A stretch of DNA of 64,000 nucleotides. Origin: Paenibacillus rigui (GTDB lineage: Bacteria; Bacillota; Bacilli; Paenibacillales; NBRC-103111). Positions 25,020-35,456 of this stretch are shown here, in pieces. The DNA lies in assembly GCF_002234615.1 (NCBI RefSeq), contig NZ_NMQW01000035.1, positions 1 to 64,000 of the forward strand, in the 5' to 3' direction. The first letter of the stretch is position 1. Every line of letters begins with the position of its first letter. The position numbers were made by a program, and so were the translations under genes. A model generated the notes under the pieces. The model saw nothing but the letters and a program-made list of their open reading frames with translations. It did not search any database and was not told where the DNA came from.

Positions 25020-26342
25020 ATGAAATTAAAAAGATGGTCTGCGATTCTGGCTTCAACAGCACTAATGACAACCGTATTCACAGCATGTCAGAGCGGCGGT
25101 GAAAGCCAACAGGCAGCGGCCGGCTCCGGGGCTTCCGCTAGCGGTCCGGTCAAAATCGATTATTGGGGAGGCTGGACAGGACCCGACCTCGATACGATGA
25201 AAGGCCTTGTTGATAAATTCAACTCGGAGCAGAGCAAGATTCAGGTGGAATTCACATCCATGCAGTGGACGCCGCTGTTTGCCAAGTTTTTGACCGAAAT
25301 GAAGGGCGGACACCCGCCGGATGTGCTCGCTATGCATCCTTTTGAATTGGGGCAGTTTACCGAGATGGGCGTGCTGGATACGAAGCCGGTTGAGAACGCG
25401 AAGCTGAACAAGGCGGATTATTCCGAGTTTGCCTGGAACGGCACCTACTATAAAGGCAAGCAGTATGCCATTCCGTTGGATGTGCACATGCACGGGGTTT
25501 TCTACAATACGGATTTGTTCACCAAAGCGGGATTGAGCGCGGCACCCAAAACCGGGGACGAGCTGATTCAGATGGCACAGAAGCTGACGCTGGACAAAAA
25601 CGGCAAGCATCCGAATGAAAGCGGTTTCGACGAGAATAACATTACGCAGTACGGGCTCGGCTTTAATATGAACCACCACGCGTTCTACCAGGCCTATGCA
25701 TTGATTAATCAGCAGGGTAACAATCCTTTCACAGAAACAATGGGCAAGCTGGAGCTGGATGAGCAAAAGGCGGCGAAAGCATTCGGCTTTCTGGAGGATC
25801 TGATTTTTAAATACAAGGTCGTACCGAAGGGCGAGAAATCCCCGGTAGATGATTTCATTACAGGCAAAGTGGCTATGTTCGTGGACGGCCCTTGGCAAAC
25901 GCCCAAGCTGGAGGCGTCCAGCATCAAGTGGTCGAGCGCGCCATACCCGAAAGTATTCGACAAGCAGGCCGCATGGGGGGCCGCAGAAATTTTGACATTC
26001 CCTGTGAATGAAAAGGGCGATCCGAACAAAAAAGCGGCAGCTATCGAATTTGCCAAATGGATCGACAAAAATTCCAGCGGCTGGGCGAAATCCGGACAGC
26101 TGCCATCGAACAACATCGGGATGGAAGCGGCGAAAAAGATGGCCGGACGGGAAGCGTTCGTGTCCAGCTTGGGCAATGCCGTCCTGCTGCCGGCGCATCC
26201 GAAAGCGGCGCAGCTCTTTTCCAGCACCGCGCCAAGCCCGATTTTGACAGCGGCTCAGGACGCGGTACTGAACAACAAAAATCCGTTGGATATCGCCAAG
26301 CAGCTGAAAAAGGACATGGATCCGATTCTGGCGGATAAATAA
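25020..26342 (+). CDS. Sugar ABC importer, solute-binding lipoprotein
   Basis: A 440-residue family-1 binding protein. Signal peptide with lipobox FTAC (Cys near 23), Ser/Gly/Ala-rich linker, then IDYWGGWTGPDLDTMKGLVDKFN, typical of CUT1 sugar-binding proteins. It captures an oligosaccharide or sugar for the two permeases that follow. ATG with GGGGAGG 7-8 bp upstream. First gene of an operon with permeases, an Asp-box enzyme, an aldolase and L-fucose isomerase. Confidence 0.92.
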   Translation: MKLKRWSAILASTALMTTVFTACQSGGESQQAAAGSGASASGPVKIDYWGGWTGPDLDTMKGLVDKFNSEQSKIQVEFTSMQWTPLFAKFLTEMKGGHPPDVLAMHPFELGQFTEMGVLDTKPVENAKLNKADYSEFAWNGTYYKGKQYAIPLDVHMHGVFYNTDLFTKAGLSAAPKTGDELIQMAQKLTLDKNGKHPNESGFDENNITQYGLGFNMNHHAFYQAYALINQQGNNPFTETMGKLELDEQKAAKAFGFLEDLIFKYKVVPKGEKSPVDDFITGKVAMFVDGPWQTPKLEASSIKWSSAPYPKVFDKQAAWGAAEILTFPVNEKGDPNKKAAAIEFAKWIDKNSSGWAKSGQLPSNNIGMEAAKKMAGREAFVSSLGNAVLLPAHPKAAQLFSSTAPSPILTAAQDAVLNNKNPLDIAKQLKKDMDPILADK

Positions 26343-26438
26343 CGGAAACCTCTTTACGGTACGGCCGGTTCCGCCGGCTGTACCCGTTTTTTGCCTACGG
26401 GGCAGAGATCTTATTTTCCGCGGAAGGGTTGTAGACTC

Positions 26439-27296
26439 ATGAGAAAACAAGGCAAGATCGCGGCGTTGTTCTTATTACCCTACTTACTGATCTTCGTCGT
26501 TTTTCGCTTCGGGCCGAGTGTCGCCGGGCTGTTCGTCGGCTTTTTGAAATGGAATATTGTCGGCAAAGCGACGTTCGCCGGCTTGAACAACTTTACCAAG
26601 CTGTTCCGGGACCCGATATTTTATACCGCACTCATCAATACGCTGAAATTTCTGCTGATGACGCTCCCGCCGCTCGTCATTCTGAGCCTGCTGCTCGCGG
26701 TGCTGCTGAATCAGAAGCTGCGCTTCCGCAATACGGTCCGGACCATCTCCATTATTCCATACGTGCTGATTCCTGCGGTCGTAGGGATTATATGGAACTG
26801 GCTGTACGATAACAACTTCGGTATTTTGAACTACTATTTGAAAGCAATCGGCATCGCGCCGGTCGAGTGGCTGACGAACGACAAGTATGCGTTATTTTCC
26901 GTTGCTATCGTTACCGTCTGGTCTTATATGGGCTACAACATGATATTGTATCTTGCCGGATTGCAGGACATTTCGAAGGAGCTGTACGAGGCGTCGACGA
27001 TCGACGGGGCCAACAAGGTTCAGACGTTTATGAAAATTACACTGCCCTTGCTGAAGCCGATAACGTCCATGATCATTACACTCACCCTTATCAATACGAT
27101 TCAGGTGTTCGATCAAATTTTCGTAATGACGAACGGCGGACCGGGAACGGCGACGCTGACGCTTGTTCAATATTTGTACGGCACTGCATTCCAGAATTAT
27201 AATCTCGGCTACGGCTCCGCACTCGGTATCGCCATTTTGGCTATTCTGGTCGTGATGGTGCAAATCCAATCCAGGCTGCTGAAGCTCGATGAGTAG
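26439..27296 (+). CDS. Sugar ABC importer permease (MalF-type)
   Basis: About 285 residues with six membrane helices; LPYLLIFVVFRFGPSVAGLF at the N terminus and the ATPase-docking EAA loop ELYEASTIDGANKVQTFMKITLPLLKP. CUT1 permease pairing with the next gene. ATG at 26439 with GGAAGGG upstream. An importer ATPase is not encoded nearby, so a shared MsmX-like ATPase is probably used, as is usual in Firmicutes. Confidence 0.92.
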   Translation: MRKQGKIAALFLLPYLLIFVVFRFGPSVAGLFVGFLKWNIVGKATFAGLNNFTKLFRDPIFYTALINTLKFLLMTLPPLVILSLLLAVLLNQKLRFRNTVRTISIIPYVLIPAVVGIIWNWLYDNNFGILNYYLKAIGIAPVEWLTNDKYALFSVAIVTVWSYMGYNMILYLAGLQDISKELYEASTIDGANKVQTFMKITLPLLKPITSMIITLTLINTIQVFDQIFVMTNGGPGTATLTLVQYLYGTAFQNYNLGYGSALGIAILAILVVMVQIQSRLLKLDE

Positions 27297-27312
27297 GGGG
27301 AGGGAAGGAAGT

Positions 27313-28140
27313 ATGTACGTAAAAAAACTGCTCGTTTACCTGATCATGGCGGTTACCGCTATCATCTTCATGTTCCCGCTGCTCTGGTCGTTCATCTCCT
27401 CGCTGAAGCCGGAGGCGCAAATCATCAGCTATCCGCCCAAATGGATTCCGGATCAAGTGACACTTAGCAACTATACGACCGTACTGCAGAAATACCCATA
27501 TCTTAGCTGGATGGGCAACAGCGTATTTATTACTGTGGCATCGACGGTCTTTGTCCTCGTGCTGACGACCTTGGCCGCCTACGCGTTCGGCCGGCTGCAT
27601 TTCCGCGGCAAAAAGCTGATTTTCACCTTGGTCGTTTCGATGCTGCTCATTCCGATTCAAGCGTATATCGTTCCGTTGTTTTTGCTCGTATCCAAGCTGG
27701 GCATCCTTAACACGTACTCCGCTATCATTCTCGTGGCCGGGGCTAACGTGACCAGCGTGTTTATTCTGACGAGCTTTTTTAAAGGCATTCCGAAGGAGCT
27801 GGAGGAGGCCGCACGCATCGACGGCTGTCAGGACTTCGGTATTTTTGCCCGGATTATGCTCCCGTTATCGAAGCCGGCAATTTCGACGGTTACGATTCTC
27901 ATGTTCATTACGAACTGGAACAACTTCCTATGGCCGTTGATTGCGATCCGCGAAAATACGCTGAAGCCGCTGACGGTGGGCATCGCCCAGTTCATGGGCG
28001 GGGCGAACTCGACGGCGCAGTTTCAATACGGCACCTCGTTAGCCGGGGCCTGCATGGCGATCATTCCTTCGGTCATTGTGTTTCTGGCGCTGCAGCGCTA
28101 CTTCGTAGAAGGCATTGCCAACACGGGGATTAAAGGCTGA
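27313..28140 (+). CDS. Sugar ABC importer permease (MalG-type)
   Basis: About 275 residues with six membrane helices. EAA loop ELEEAARIDGCQDFGIFARIMLPLSKP. It starts 16 bp after the partner permease with a GGAGGGAAGGAAG ribosome site, so the pair is co-translated. It completes the membrane part of the importer for the downstream catabolic enzymes. Confidence 0.92.
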   Translation: MYVKKLLVYLIMAVTAIIFMFPLLWSFISSLKPEAQIISYPPKWIPDQVTLSNYTTVLQKYPYLSWMGNSVFITVASTVFVLVLTTLAAYAFGRLHFRGKKLIFTLVVSMLLIPIQAYIVPLFLLVSKLGILNTYSAIILVAGANVTSVFILTSFFKGIPKELEEAARIDGCQDFGIFARIMLPLSKPAISTVTILMFITNWNNFLWPLIAIRENTLKPLTVGIAQFMGGANSTAQFQYGTSLAGACMAIIPSVIVFLALQRYFVEGIANTGIKG

Positions 28141-28170
28141 CATTTCGCATGAAGAGGGAGGCGGAGAAAC

Positions 28171-29199
28171 ATGCTCACACTCGAGGCTAAGGATTTGATT
28201 TTTCAACCTGCCAATCAACCGTTCGCCAGCTGCCATGCTTCGCATCTCGCTGTTCTCCCGAACGGGGATGTGCTGGCGGCCTGGTTTGCCGGCAGCAAGG
28301 AAGGGGCCGGGGATGTAGCCATTTGGGGCTCCAGGCTGCATGACGGCCGATGGACAGAGCCGCGTGTGCTCGCGGATGAGCCCGGCCTGCCCCATTGGAA
28401 CCCGGTGTTTCATCTGAACGGCAGCGGCGACCTGCTGCTTTATTACAAAGTCGGACACCTGATCAAGCAATGGTACACCCGGGTCATGGTCTCCAAGGAT
28501 GGCGGCCATTCCTGGTCCGAGCCGGCAGAGCTGGTTCCGGGAGACCGGGGCGGACGGGGGCCGGTGCGCAACAAGCTGCTTGTGCTGGCGGACGGAACCT
28601 GGCTTGCGCCGGCATCCACAGAGGATGGCATCTGGCAAGCGGTTGTCGACATTTCGCGCGATCAGGGACGGACCTGGTCCACCAGCTCATGGGTACGTAT
28701 TGAGGAATTAAACTACAACGAGATCTCCAAAGTAACCGGCAGCCCGATTCCGGTTTCCGAGCAATCGTTTGTCGGCCGGGGCGTTATTCAGCCTGCCTTG
28801 TGGGAATCTGCGCCGGACCAGGTACATATGCTGCTGCGCAGCTCGGAAGGCAGTATCTACCGCAGCGACTCGACGGATGGCGGCCGAACCTGGAGTGACG
28901 CTTATGCGACATCGCTGCCGAACAACAACAGCGGAATCGATGTCGCGAGGCTGGACGACGGGACGCTGGTATTGGCGTACAATCCGGTTGGCGTGAACTG
29001 GGGAGTGCGCACACCGCTCGTTTTAAGCGTATCGCGGGACAATGGGAACAGCTGGAGCGAAGCCTTCGTGCTGGAGGAGGGAGAAGGGGAATTTTCCTAC
29101 CCGGCAATCATGGCCAAGGGCAGCCGGCTCTATTTGACGTACACCTGGAATAGGGAGAGTATCGTATTTTGCCAGCTTGTCGTGAACGAATGTAAATAA
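28171..29199 (+). CDS. Asp-box (sialidase superfamily) enzyme, cytoplasmic
   Basis: A 342-residue six-bladed beta-propeller-type protein of the BNR/sialidase superfamily. Four Asp boxes are visible: SKDGGHSW (108), SRDQGRTW (162), STDGGRTW (234) and SRDNGNSW (288). No signal peptide, so it acts on imported substrate. Sialidases release sialic acid, but related proteins cleave other glycosidic linkages, and I could not confirm an arginine triad. Neighbouring NanA-family aldolase and fucose isomerase suggest an unusual glycan. Distance from the permease is 30 bp. Confidence 0.78.
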   Translation: MLTLEAKDLIFQPANQPFASCHASHLAVLPNGDVLAAWFAGSKEGAGDVAIWGSRLHDGRWTEPRVLADEPGLPHWNPVFHLNGSGDLLLYYKVGHLIKQWYTRVMVSKDGGHSWSEPAELVPGDRGGRGPVRNKLLVLADGTWLAPASTEDGIWQAVVDISRDQGRTWSTSSWVRIEELNYNEISKVTGSPIPVSEQSFVGRGVIQPALWESAPDQVHMLLRSSEGSIYRSDSTDGGRTWSDAYATSLPNNNSGIDVARLDDGTLVLAYNPVGVNWGVRTPLVLSVSRDNGNSWSEAFVLEEGEGEFSYPAIMAKGSRLYLTYTWNRESIVFCQLVVNECK

Positions 29200-29225
29200 A
29201 CTTTGGATCGAGAGGGAGAAGAGAG

Positions 29226-30143
29226 ATGAGCATACGATTAGCAGAAGGGGTATGGCCTACGATGGTCACTCCGTTTACGGAGGACAATGAAATCGATTAT
29301 CCCGCTTTGGGGAAAGCGATTGAATGGTATATCGACAAAGGGGTAGCCGGGCTTTTTGCCGTATGCCAGTCCAGCGAAATGTTCTTTTTAAGTCTGGAGG
29401 AGAGGGTACAGCTGGCTGCCTTCGTGAAGGAAAAAGCCCGCGGGCGCGTGCCCGTCATCGCCTCGGGACATATTGGAGATACGTTCGAGGATCAGGTCAA
29501 GGAGCTGCGGGCAATCGCGGAGACGGGGATTGATGCGCTGGTCCTGCTGACCAACCGGCTGGCGGCCGAAGACGAGTCCGATGCCGTTTGGCAGGCTAAC
29601 CTGGAAAGGCTGCTTCAAGAGCTGCCCGAATCGGTACCGCTTGGATTTTATGAATGTCCGTATCCTTATAAACGGCTTATTTCCCCGGAAATGCTGAAAT
29701 GGTGCGCCGATACGGGCAGATTTCAGTTTTTGAAGGATACCAGCTGCGACGTGGACAATATGAAGGCGAAACTGGAAGCCATACAAGGTACAGGCTTGAA
29801 TATATATAATGCCAACAGCGCCACGCTGCTGGAGACGATCAAGCTGGGCATTACCGGGTACAGCGGGGTCATGGCGAATTTTCATCCCGAGCTGTACGTA
29901 TGGCTGATGCGCAATGCGCAGACATCCCCTGAGAAGGCCGAGGAGCTGTCGGATTTCCTGAGCCTCGCTTCCTTCATTGAAAGGCAGCTGTATCCGGTCA
30001 ACGCCAAATATTATTTGATGCTGGAAGGCGTCTTTAACGGGATCCACACGCGCTCCAAAAGCCATCATGATTTTACGGCGACGAACCGGCTGGAAGTGGA
30101 GCAGCTTCAACGTATCTCAGCAAAATATATACAATCGATTTAA
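29226..30143 (+). CDS. DapA/NanA-family lyase or aldolase
   Basis: A 305-residue (beta/alpha)8 enzyme of the dihydrodipicolinate synthase/N-acetylneuraminate lyase family. The Schiff-base lysine should be K170 (FLKDTS) and the partner tyrosine lies in GFYECPY (about 142). The usual GTGE substrate loop reads CQSSEMFFLSLEER, close to NanA-like members. It may cleave a 2-keto-3-deoxy sugar acid or sialic-acid-like substrate. The operon places it between the Asp-box enzyme and L-fucose isomerase. The exact substrate is unknown. Confidence 0.8.
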   Translation: MSIRLAEGVWPTMVTPFTEDNEIDYPALGKAIEWYIDKGVAGLFAVCQSSEMFFLSLEERVQLAAFVKEKARGRVPVIASGHIGDTFEDQVKELRAIAETGIDALVLLTNRLAAEDESDAVWQANLERLLQELPESVPLGFYECPYPYKRLISPEMLKWCADTGRFQFLKDTSCDVDNMKAKLEAIQGTGLNIYNANSATLLETIKLGITGYSGVMANFHPELYVWLMRNAQTSPEKAEELSDFLSLASFIERQLYPVNAKYYLMLEGVFNGIHTRSKSHHDFTATNRLEVEQLQRISAKYIQSI

Positions 30144-30164
30144 TTCCAAGGAGGAATATACCGT

Positions 30165-31958
<1,794 letters not shown>

Positions 31959-32031
31959 AACCGATTTCATTTTGTGGTAAGATGGAAAAGTCCGGTGAAT
32001 TCAAACCATAAAATGAAAGGGGAACTTTTCA

Positions 32032-32508
32032 ATGATTTTCGGTGATATGGCTCATTATGAGCAAGAGAAGGCGACGTATTCCGGCCATATTCGCAAAGGC
32101 CTTGAAGCTATTGTCTCGATGGGCTTGGCGGAGAAGGCTGCAGGGAAGTACGAAATCGACGGCGAGCTGATGTTTGCCCTGGTTCAGGAGCTGGAGACAG
32201 AGCCGGCAGCGAAACGTCGGCCTGAATCGCACGAAAAGTACGCGGATATTCAGCTTCTGGTTAGCGGCGAGGAGGCGATCGGGGTCGCCAAGTATTCGGC
32301 GGAGCTCCCCGTACAGGAGGACATGCTGGGTACACGTGATATCGTATTTTACGAACGGGCGGACAATGAGTTCAATTTATTGCTGCGTCCCGGACAGTTT
32401 GCGGTATTTTACCCTTCCGATGTGCATCGTCCTTGCTGCAATGTGAACGGGCCGAGCGCCGTCAAGAAAATTGTCGTGAAAATTCACAAGCAATTGTGGA
32501 ATGCGTAA
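32032..32508 (+). CDS. YhcH/YjgK/YiaL-family cupin
   Basis: A 158-residue protein of the YhcH (DUF386) family, a cupin-like fold often encoded in sialic-acid or rare-sugar operons and shown for some members to speed sugar anomerisation. Family segments: ESHEKYADIQLLVSGEEAIGVA, FAVFYPSDVHRPC and a C-terminal VKKIVVKI. It lies 73 bp after fucI; an inverted repeat (TTTCATTTTGTGG/CCATAAAATGAAA) in that gap overlaps the AAAGGGG ribosome site and might modulate translation. It ends the operon. Confidence 0.88.
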   Translation: MIFGDMAHYEQEKATYSGHIRKGLEAIVSMGLAEKAAGKYEIDGELMFALVQELETEPAAKRRPESHEKYADIQLLVSGEEAIGVAKYSAELPVQEDMLGTRDIVFYERADNEFNLLLRPGQFAVFYPSDVHRPCCNVNGPSAVKKIVVKIHKQLWNA

Positions 32509-32547
32509 TCCTTATTGAACATATCCTCTTACGTATTTAACGAAGAT

Positions 32548-32586
32548 GAGAAGCTCCTTGTTCCACGGAACCGGGGGCTTCTCGTT
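32548..32586 (+). terminator. Terminator of the fucI operon
   Basis: GAGAAGC-CC/GG-GGCTTCTC hairpin followed by GTTTCG; the T run is short, so efficiency is uncertain. Confidence 0.55.
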
Positions 32587-32618
32587 TCGTTGCGGGCAAA
32601 AAAATTTGGCTTACCATC

Positions 32619-32670
32619 TTTTCAACAATCCAATGGGATGATATACTCAGTTTTAAGTTAAGCGTTATAC
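32619..32670 (+). promoter_or_regulatory. Phytase promoter with LacI-type operator
   Basis: Weak -35 TTTTCA (32619-32624), 17-bp spacer, -10 TATACT (32642-32647). GTTAAGCGTTATAC (32657-32670) just downstream of +1 resembles the operators in front of iolD. Confidence 0.6.
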
Positions 32671-32684
32671 CCAACAAGAAACAT

Positions 32685-32799
32685 ACGATTGATTCAGCGC
32701 AATTGTACCCTTTCACTTGTCTTTAGCATGAAGGCTATGAAAGTATGCAAGCGTTATCATCACTCCAGGGATGGTAACCAGGAATCAATCGTTCTTTTT
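32685..32799 (+). promoter_or_regulatory. Possible leader attenuator upstream of phytase
   Basis: ACGATTGATTC (32685-32695) pairs perfectly with GAATCAATCGT (32782-32792), which is followed by TCTTTTT. The 86-nt enclosed segment contains GCAT/ATGC and other short complementary stretches. The architecture is that of a long terminator stem that could respond to a ligand or protein. No known riboswitch motif was recognised. Confidence 0.4.
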
Positions 32800-32806
32800 C
32801 CCCTTA

Positions 32807-32822
32807 GATTAAGCGCTTAACC
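32807..32822 (+). promoter_or_regulatory. Second LacI-type operator upstream of phytase
   Basis: GATTAAGCGCTTAACC, almost a perfect palindrome, 30 bp before the phytase ATG. It closely matches GGTTAAGCGGTTAATC in front of iolD. Confidence 0.65.
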
Positions 32823-32851
32823 TAATCTTTGTTAGTTAGGGGAGAAGAAAC

Positions 32852-34246
32852 ATGAAGCTTCTTAAGCAAACCGCAGTAGCCGCCTTTGCCGCATCGCTTC
32901 TGCTGCAAGCACCCGCATGGGCAGCGGAGGACTACGCTCCACTCAGGGAAAGTCTGCAAAAGGCCGGAGCCTCGGTTGTATGGGATGCCTCCACGAAGAC
33001 GGCAGCCTTCAAGCTGTTGAACGGAACGACGGGGTCCGTTACATTGGACAAAGACGAATACAAGCTCGGCTCGAAGACCGGCAAGCTGCGGGCGAAGGCG
33101 AAGCTCGTCGACGGGGTTACCCAGGTGCCGTCGGACTTTATCGAGCAGCTAATAAGCGATCAGACCGGCAGCAATGTGCTGGATGCCGCGAAGCAGAAGG
33201 ACGAGAAGCTCGTCTCCGTCACCGCGGATGTGGAGACGGCCGCTGTAGAGAGCGGAAGCGATGCGGCGGATGACCCCGCAATCTGGGTAAATCCGAAGGA
33301 TCCTTCCAAGAGCACACTGTTGGCGACGAACAAGGGCGGAGGCATCCTCGTCTACGATTTGGCCGGTCAGGAGCTGTACTCGTACAAGGTCGGCAAGGTC
33401 AACAACATTGACGTCCGTTACGATTTCCCTCTTGGCGGCAAAAAGGTCGATATCGCTGCGGCGACGAACCGTTCCAGCAATTCAGTCGAATTTTTCGCAA
33501 TCAATCAGGAAACCGGTGAGCTGACAAACATCAACGGCGACAAAATCAAGTCGAAGATGCATGAGGTATACGGCTTCTCCTTGTACCACAGCTTGAAGAC
33601 AGGCAAGTTTTACGCGCTTATTCTGGGCAAGGAAGGCGAATTCGAGCAGTATGAAATCTTGGATAACGGCAGCGGCAAGGTGAACGGCAAGCTGGTGCGG
33701 GAGTTTCAATTGGGTACGATAGCAGAGGGGCTTGTTGCAGACGATGAATACGGCTATATGTACCTTGCGGAGGAAAATGTGGCGATCTGGAAATATGACG
33801 CCGAGCCGGACAACGGGATTCTTCCGATTGCCCGTGTCGATTCGGCTGACGGCACCCGCCTCACACCGGATATTGAAGGACTGACCTTGTATTACGGGAA
33901 AGACGGCACCGGTTATTTGATTGCCTCGAACCAGGGAGAGAGCCGTTATGCGATCTACAAGCGCGAGGGCAGCAATGACTACATCTCCAGCTTCGTTATT
34001 GCGGATGGCAGCCAAACCGACGGGACGTCCGTCACCGACGGAATTGATGTCTTGTCCTTCGGACTGGGCGACAAATTCCCTAACGGGCTGTTCGTTGCGC
34101 AGGATGATGAGAACATTACGGACGGCAAGACGATGAACCAGAACTTCAAGCTTCTGGGCTGGGACAAAATTGCGGAAGCAGTCGATCCCAAGCTCACGCA
34201 GGTGACGAACATCGATCCGCGCAAGCTGATCAAGCGCAACCGGTAG
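32852..34246 (+). CDS. Secreted beta-propeller phytase
   Basis: A 464-residue exported 3-phytase. Signal peptide ends near APAWA (24), then a helical copper-amine-oxidase-like N-terminal module (about 26-110) and the beta-propeller catalytic domain (about 125-460). Signature stretches: SDAADDPAIWVNPKDPSKS, KVNNIDVRYDFPLGGKKVDIA and AEENVAIWKYDAEPDNG. Calcium-dependent BPPs remove alternate phosphates from phytate and stall at inositol trisphosphates. That leaves substrate for the import and phosphatase genes downstream. ATG has AGGGGAG upstream. LacI-type operators flank the leader. Confidence 0.95.
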   Translation: MKLLKQTAVAAFAASLLLQAPAWAAEDYAPLRESLQKAGASVVWDASTKTAAFKLLNGTTGSVTLDKDEYKLGSKTGKLRAKAKLVDGVTQVPSDFIEQLISDQTGSNVLDAAKQKDEKLVSVTADVETAAVESGSDAADDPAIWVNPKDPSKSTLLATNKGGGILVYDLAGQELYSYKVGKVNNIDVRYDFPLGGKKVDIAAATNRSSNSVEFFAINQETGELTNINGDKIKSKMHEVYGFSLYHSLKTGKFYALILGKEGEFEQYEILDNGSGKVNGKLVREFQLGTIAEGLVADDEYGYMYLAEENVAIWKYDAEPDNGILPIARVDSADGTRLTPDIEGLTLYYGKDGTGYLIASNQGESRYAIYKREGSNDYISSFVIADGSQTDGTSVTDGIDVLSFGLGDKFPNGLFVAQDDENITDGKTMNQNFKLLGWDKIAEAVDPKLTQVTNIDPRKLIKRNR

Positions 34247-34282
34247 CGAATCGAAGGCCCGGTAGGTTTTCACAGCCAATTC

Positions 34283-34385
34283 TGGTAACGTTTCCGGAAG
34301 CTGAACAGGCTTCAAGCAGGTTTTTATTGACATATTGTAAGCGCTCTACGTACAATATTGGTAACGTTACCGGAAACGTTACCAG
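34283..34385 (+). promoter_or_regulatory. Promoter and operator cluster of the lacI-phosphatase operon
   Basis: TTGACA (34327-34332), 18-bp spacer, TACAAT (34351-34356). The spacer contains TGTAAGCGCTCTAC (34336-34349), 12 of 14 matches to a CcpA cre. Operators TGGTAACGTTTCCGG (34283-34297), TGGTAACGTTACCGG (34359-34373) and CCGGAAACGTTACCAG (34370-34385) surround it, two of them at the start of transcription. Confidence 0.8.
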
Positions 34386-34411
34386 AACGCTTGCCGGAAA
34401 GGATGAGAGAC

Positions 34412-35428
34412 ATGGTTACGATCAAGGATATTGCCAAACAAATCGGGGTTTCCGTCTCGACGGTATCCCGGGCGCTGAACAATCATCCGGACATTAAGCC
34501 GGAAACGAAACGGGAAGTATTGGAGGCGATGGAGCGGCTTCAATACACGCCCAACGCCCTGGCCCGAAGCTTAATCAACAAGAAGTCCTATACGGTAGGC
34601 CTGATGATTCCCGATATTACGGACCCTTTCTTCGCCGCCATTGCCGATGGAGTGGAGGAAATTTTATCTGACAGCGGCTATCAGGTGGTCTATGGCAATA
34701 CAACACATAAACAGGAAAAAGAAATCCGGTTTCTGAACAGTGTTATCGAACGGAAGATGGATGGCATCATCGCCACGCCGGATGTCATGAGCGAGGAAAT
34801 CGTCGACATGCTGGAAAGACTGCAAATCCCGGTCGTGCTGCTGCGCAGAAGACCGCCGGAAGGGCTGAAGATCCCGGTCGTCGACGTCGATCATTATCAA
34901 GGGGCATGCAGCGCGGTCCAATACTTGCTTTCATTAGGTCACAGCCGCATCGGGTTTCTCGGTCTCCCTCCCTATTCCTTCACAGGACAGGAACGGTTTC
35001 GGGGCTATATAGATACCCTTGCCGCTCACGGTCTGGAGCCGCTTCCTAAGGAACCGCTATTTGCGGGAAGAACGATCGAACACGGCTTCAAGGCAATGGC
35101 CCGTTTGTACGAGGAAGCACCTGAGGTTACAGCCGTATTCGCTGCCAACGATATGCTGGGCATCGGCGCATTGGAGTGGCTGGCGAAGAACGGCATTCGG
35201 GTGCCGGACCGGATCAGCGTCGTAGGCTTTGACAATCTGGAGGTTACTGATCTTCATTGGATCAAGCTGACGACGATCTCCCAGCCCCGCAATCTGATGG
35301 GGAAGAAGGCGGCGGAGCTGCTGCTGCAAATGATGAAGGAGCATGTGCTGACGCATGACCCGATTTTTTTGGATACGGAGCTGATTGTAAGAGAAACCTG
35401 CGCTCCGATGAGCCGGGTAAAGGCTTAA
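34412..35428 (+). CDS. LacI-family regulator of the inositol-phosphate operon
   Basis: About 338 residues: helix-turn-helix MVTIKDIAKQIGVSVSTVSRALNNHPDIK and a ligand-binding domain (YTVGLMIPDITDPFFAAIADGVEE ... VVGFDNLEV). The first gene of a long operon, preceded by overlapping GGTAACGTTACC palindromes, which are the likely self-operators. The ATG at 34412 aligns with family starts; the longer frame runs through the operators. Inducer is probably an inositol phosphate or inositol, but this is inferred from neighbours. Confidence 0.9.
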   Translation: MVTIKDIAKQIGVSVSTVSRALNNHPDIKPETKREVLEAMERLQYTPNALARSLINKKSYTVGLMIPDITDPFFAAIADGVEEILSDSGYQVVYGNTTHKQEKEIRFLNSVIERKMDGIIATPDVMSEEIVDMLERLQIPVVLLRRRPPEGLKIPVVDVDHYQGACSAVQYLLSLGHSRIGFLGLPPYSFTGQERFRGYIDTLAAHGLEPLPKEPLFAGRTIEHGFKAMARLYEEAPEVTAVFAANDMLGIGALEWLAKNGIRVPDRISVVGFDNLEVTDLHWIKLTTISQPRNLMGKKAAELLLQMMKEHVLTHDPIFLDTELIVRETCAPMSRVKA

Positions 35429-35456
35429 AGAGCCGCACAAGGAGAGTGAAAGAAGG

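Noticed and set aside
25062-26450. 462-codon minus-strand frame opposite the sugar-binding lipoprotein
   Set aside because: Shadow of a clear lipoprotein gene; no family resemblance and no promoter or ribosome site.
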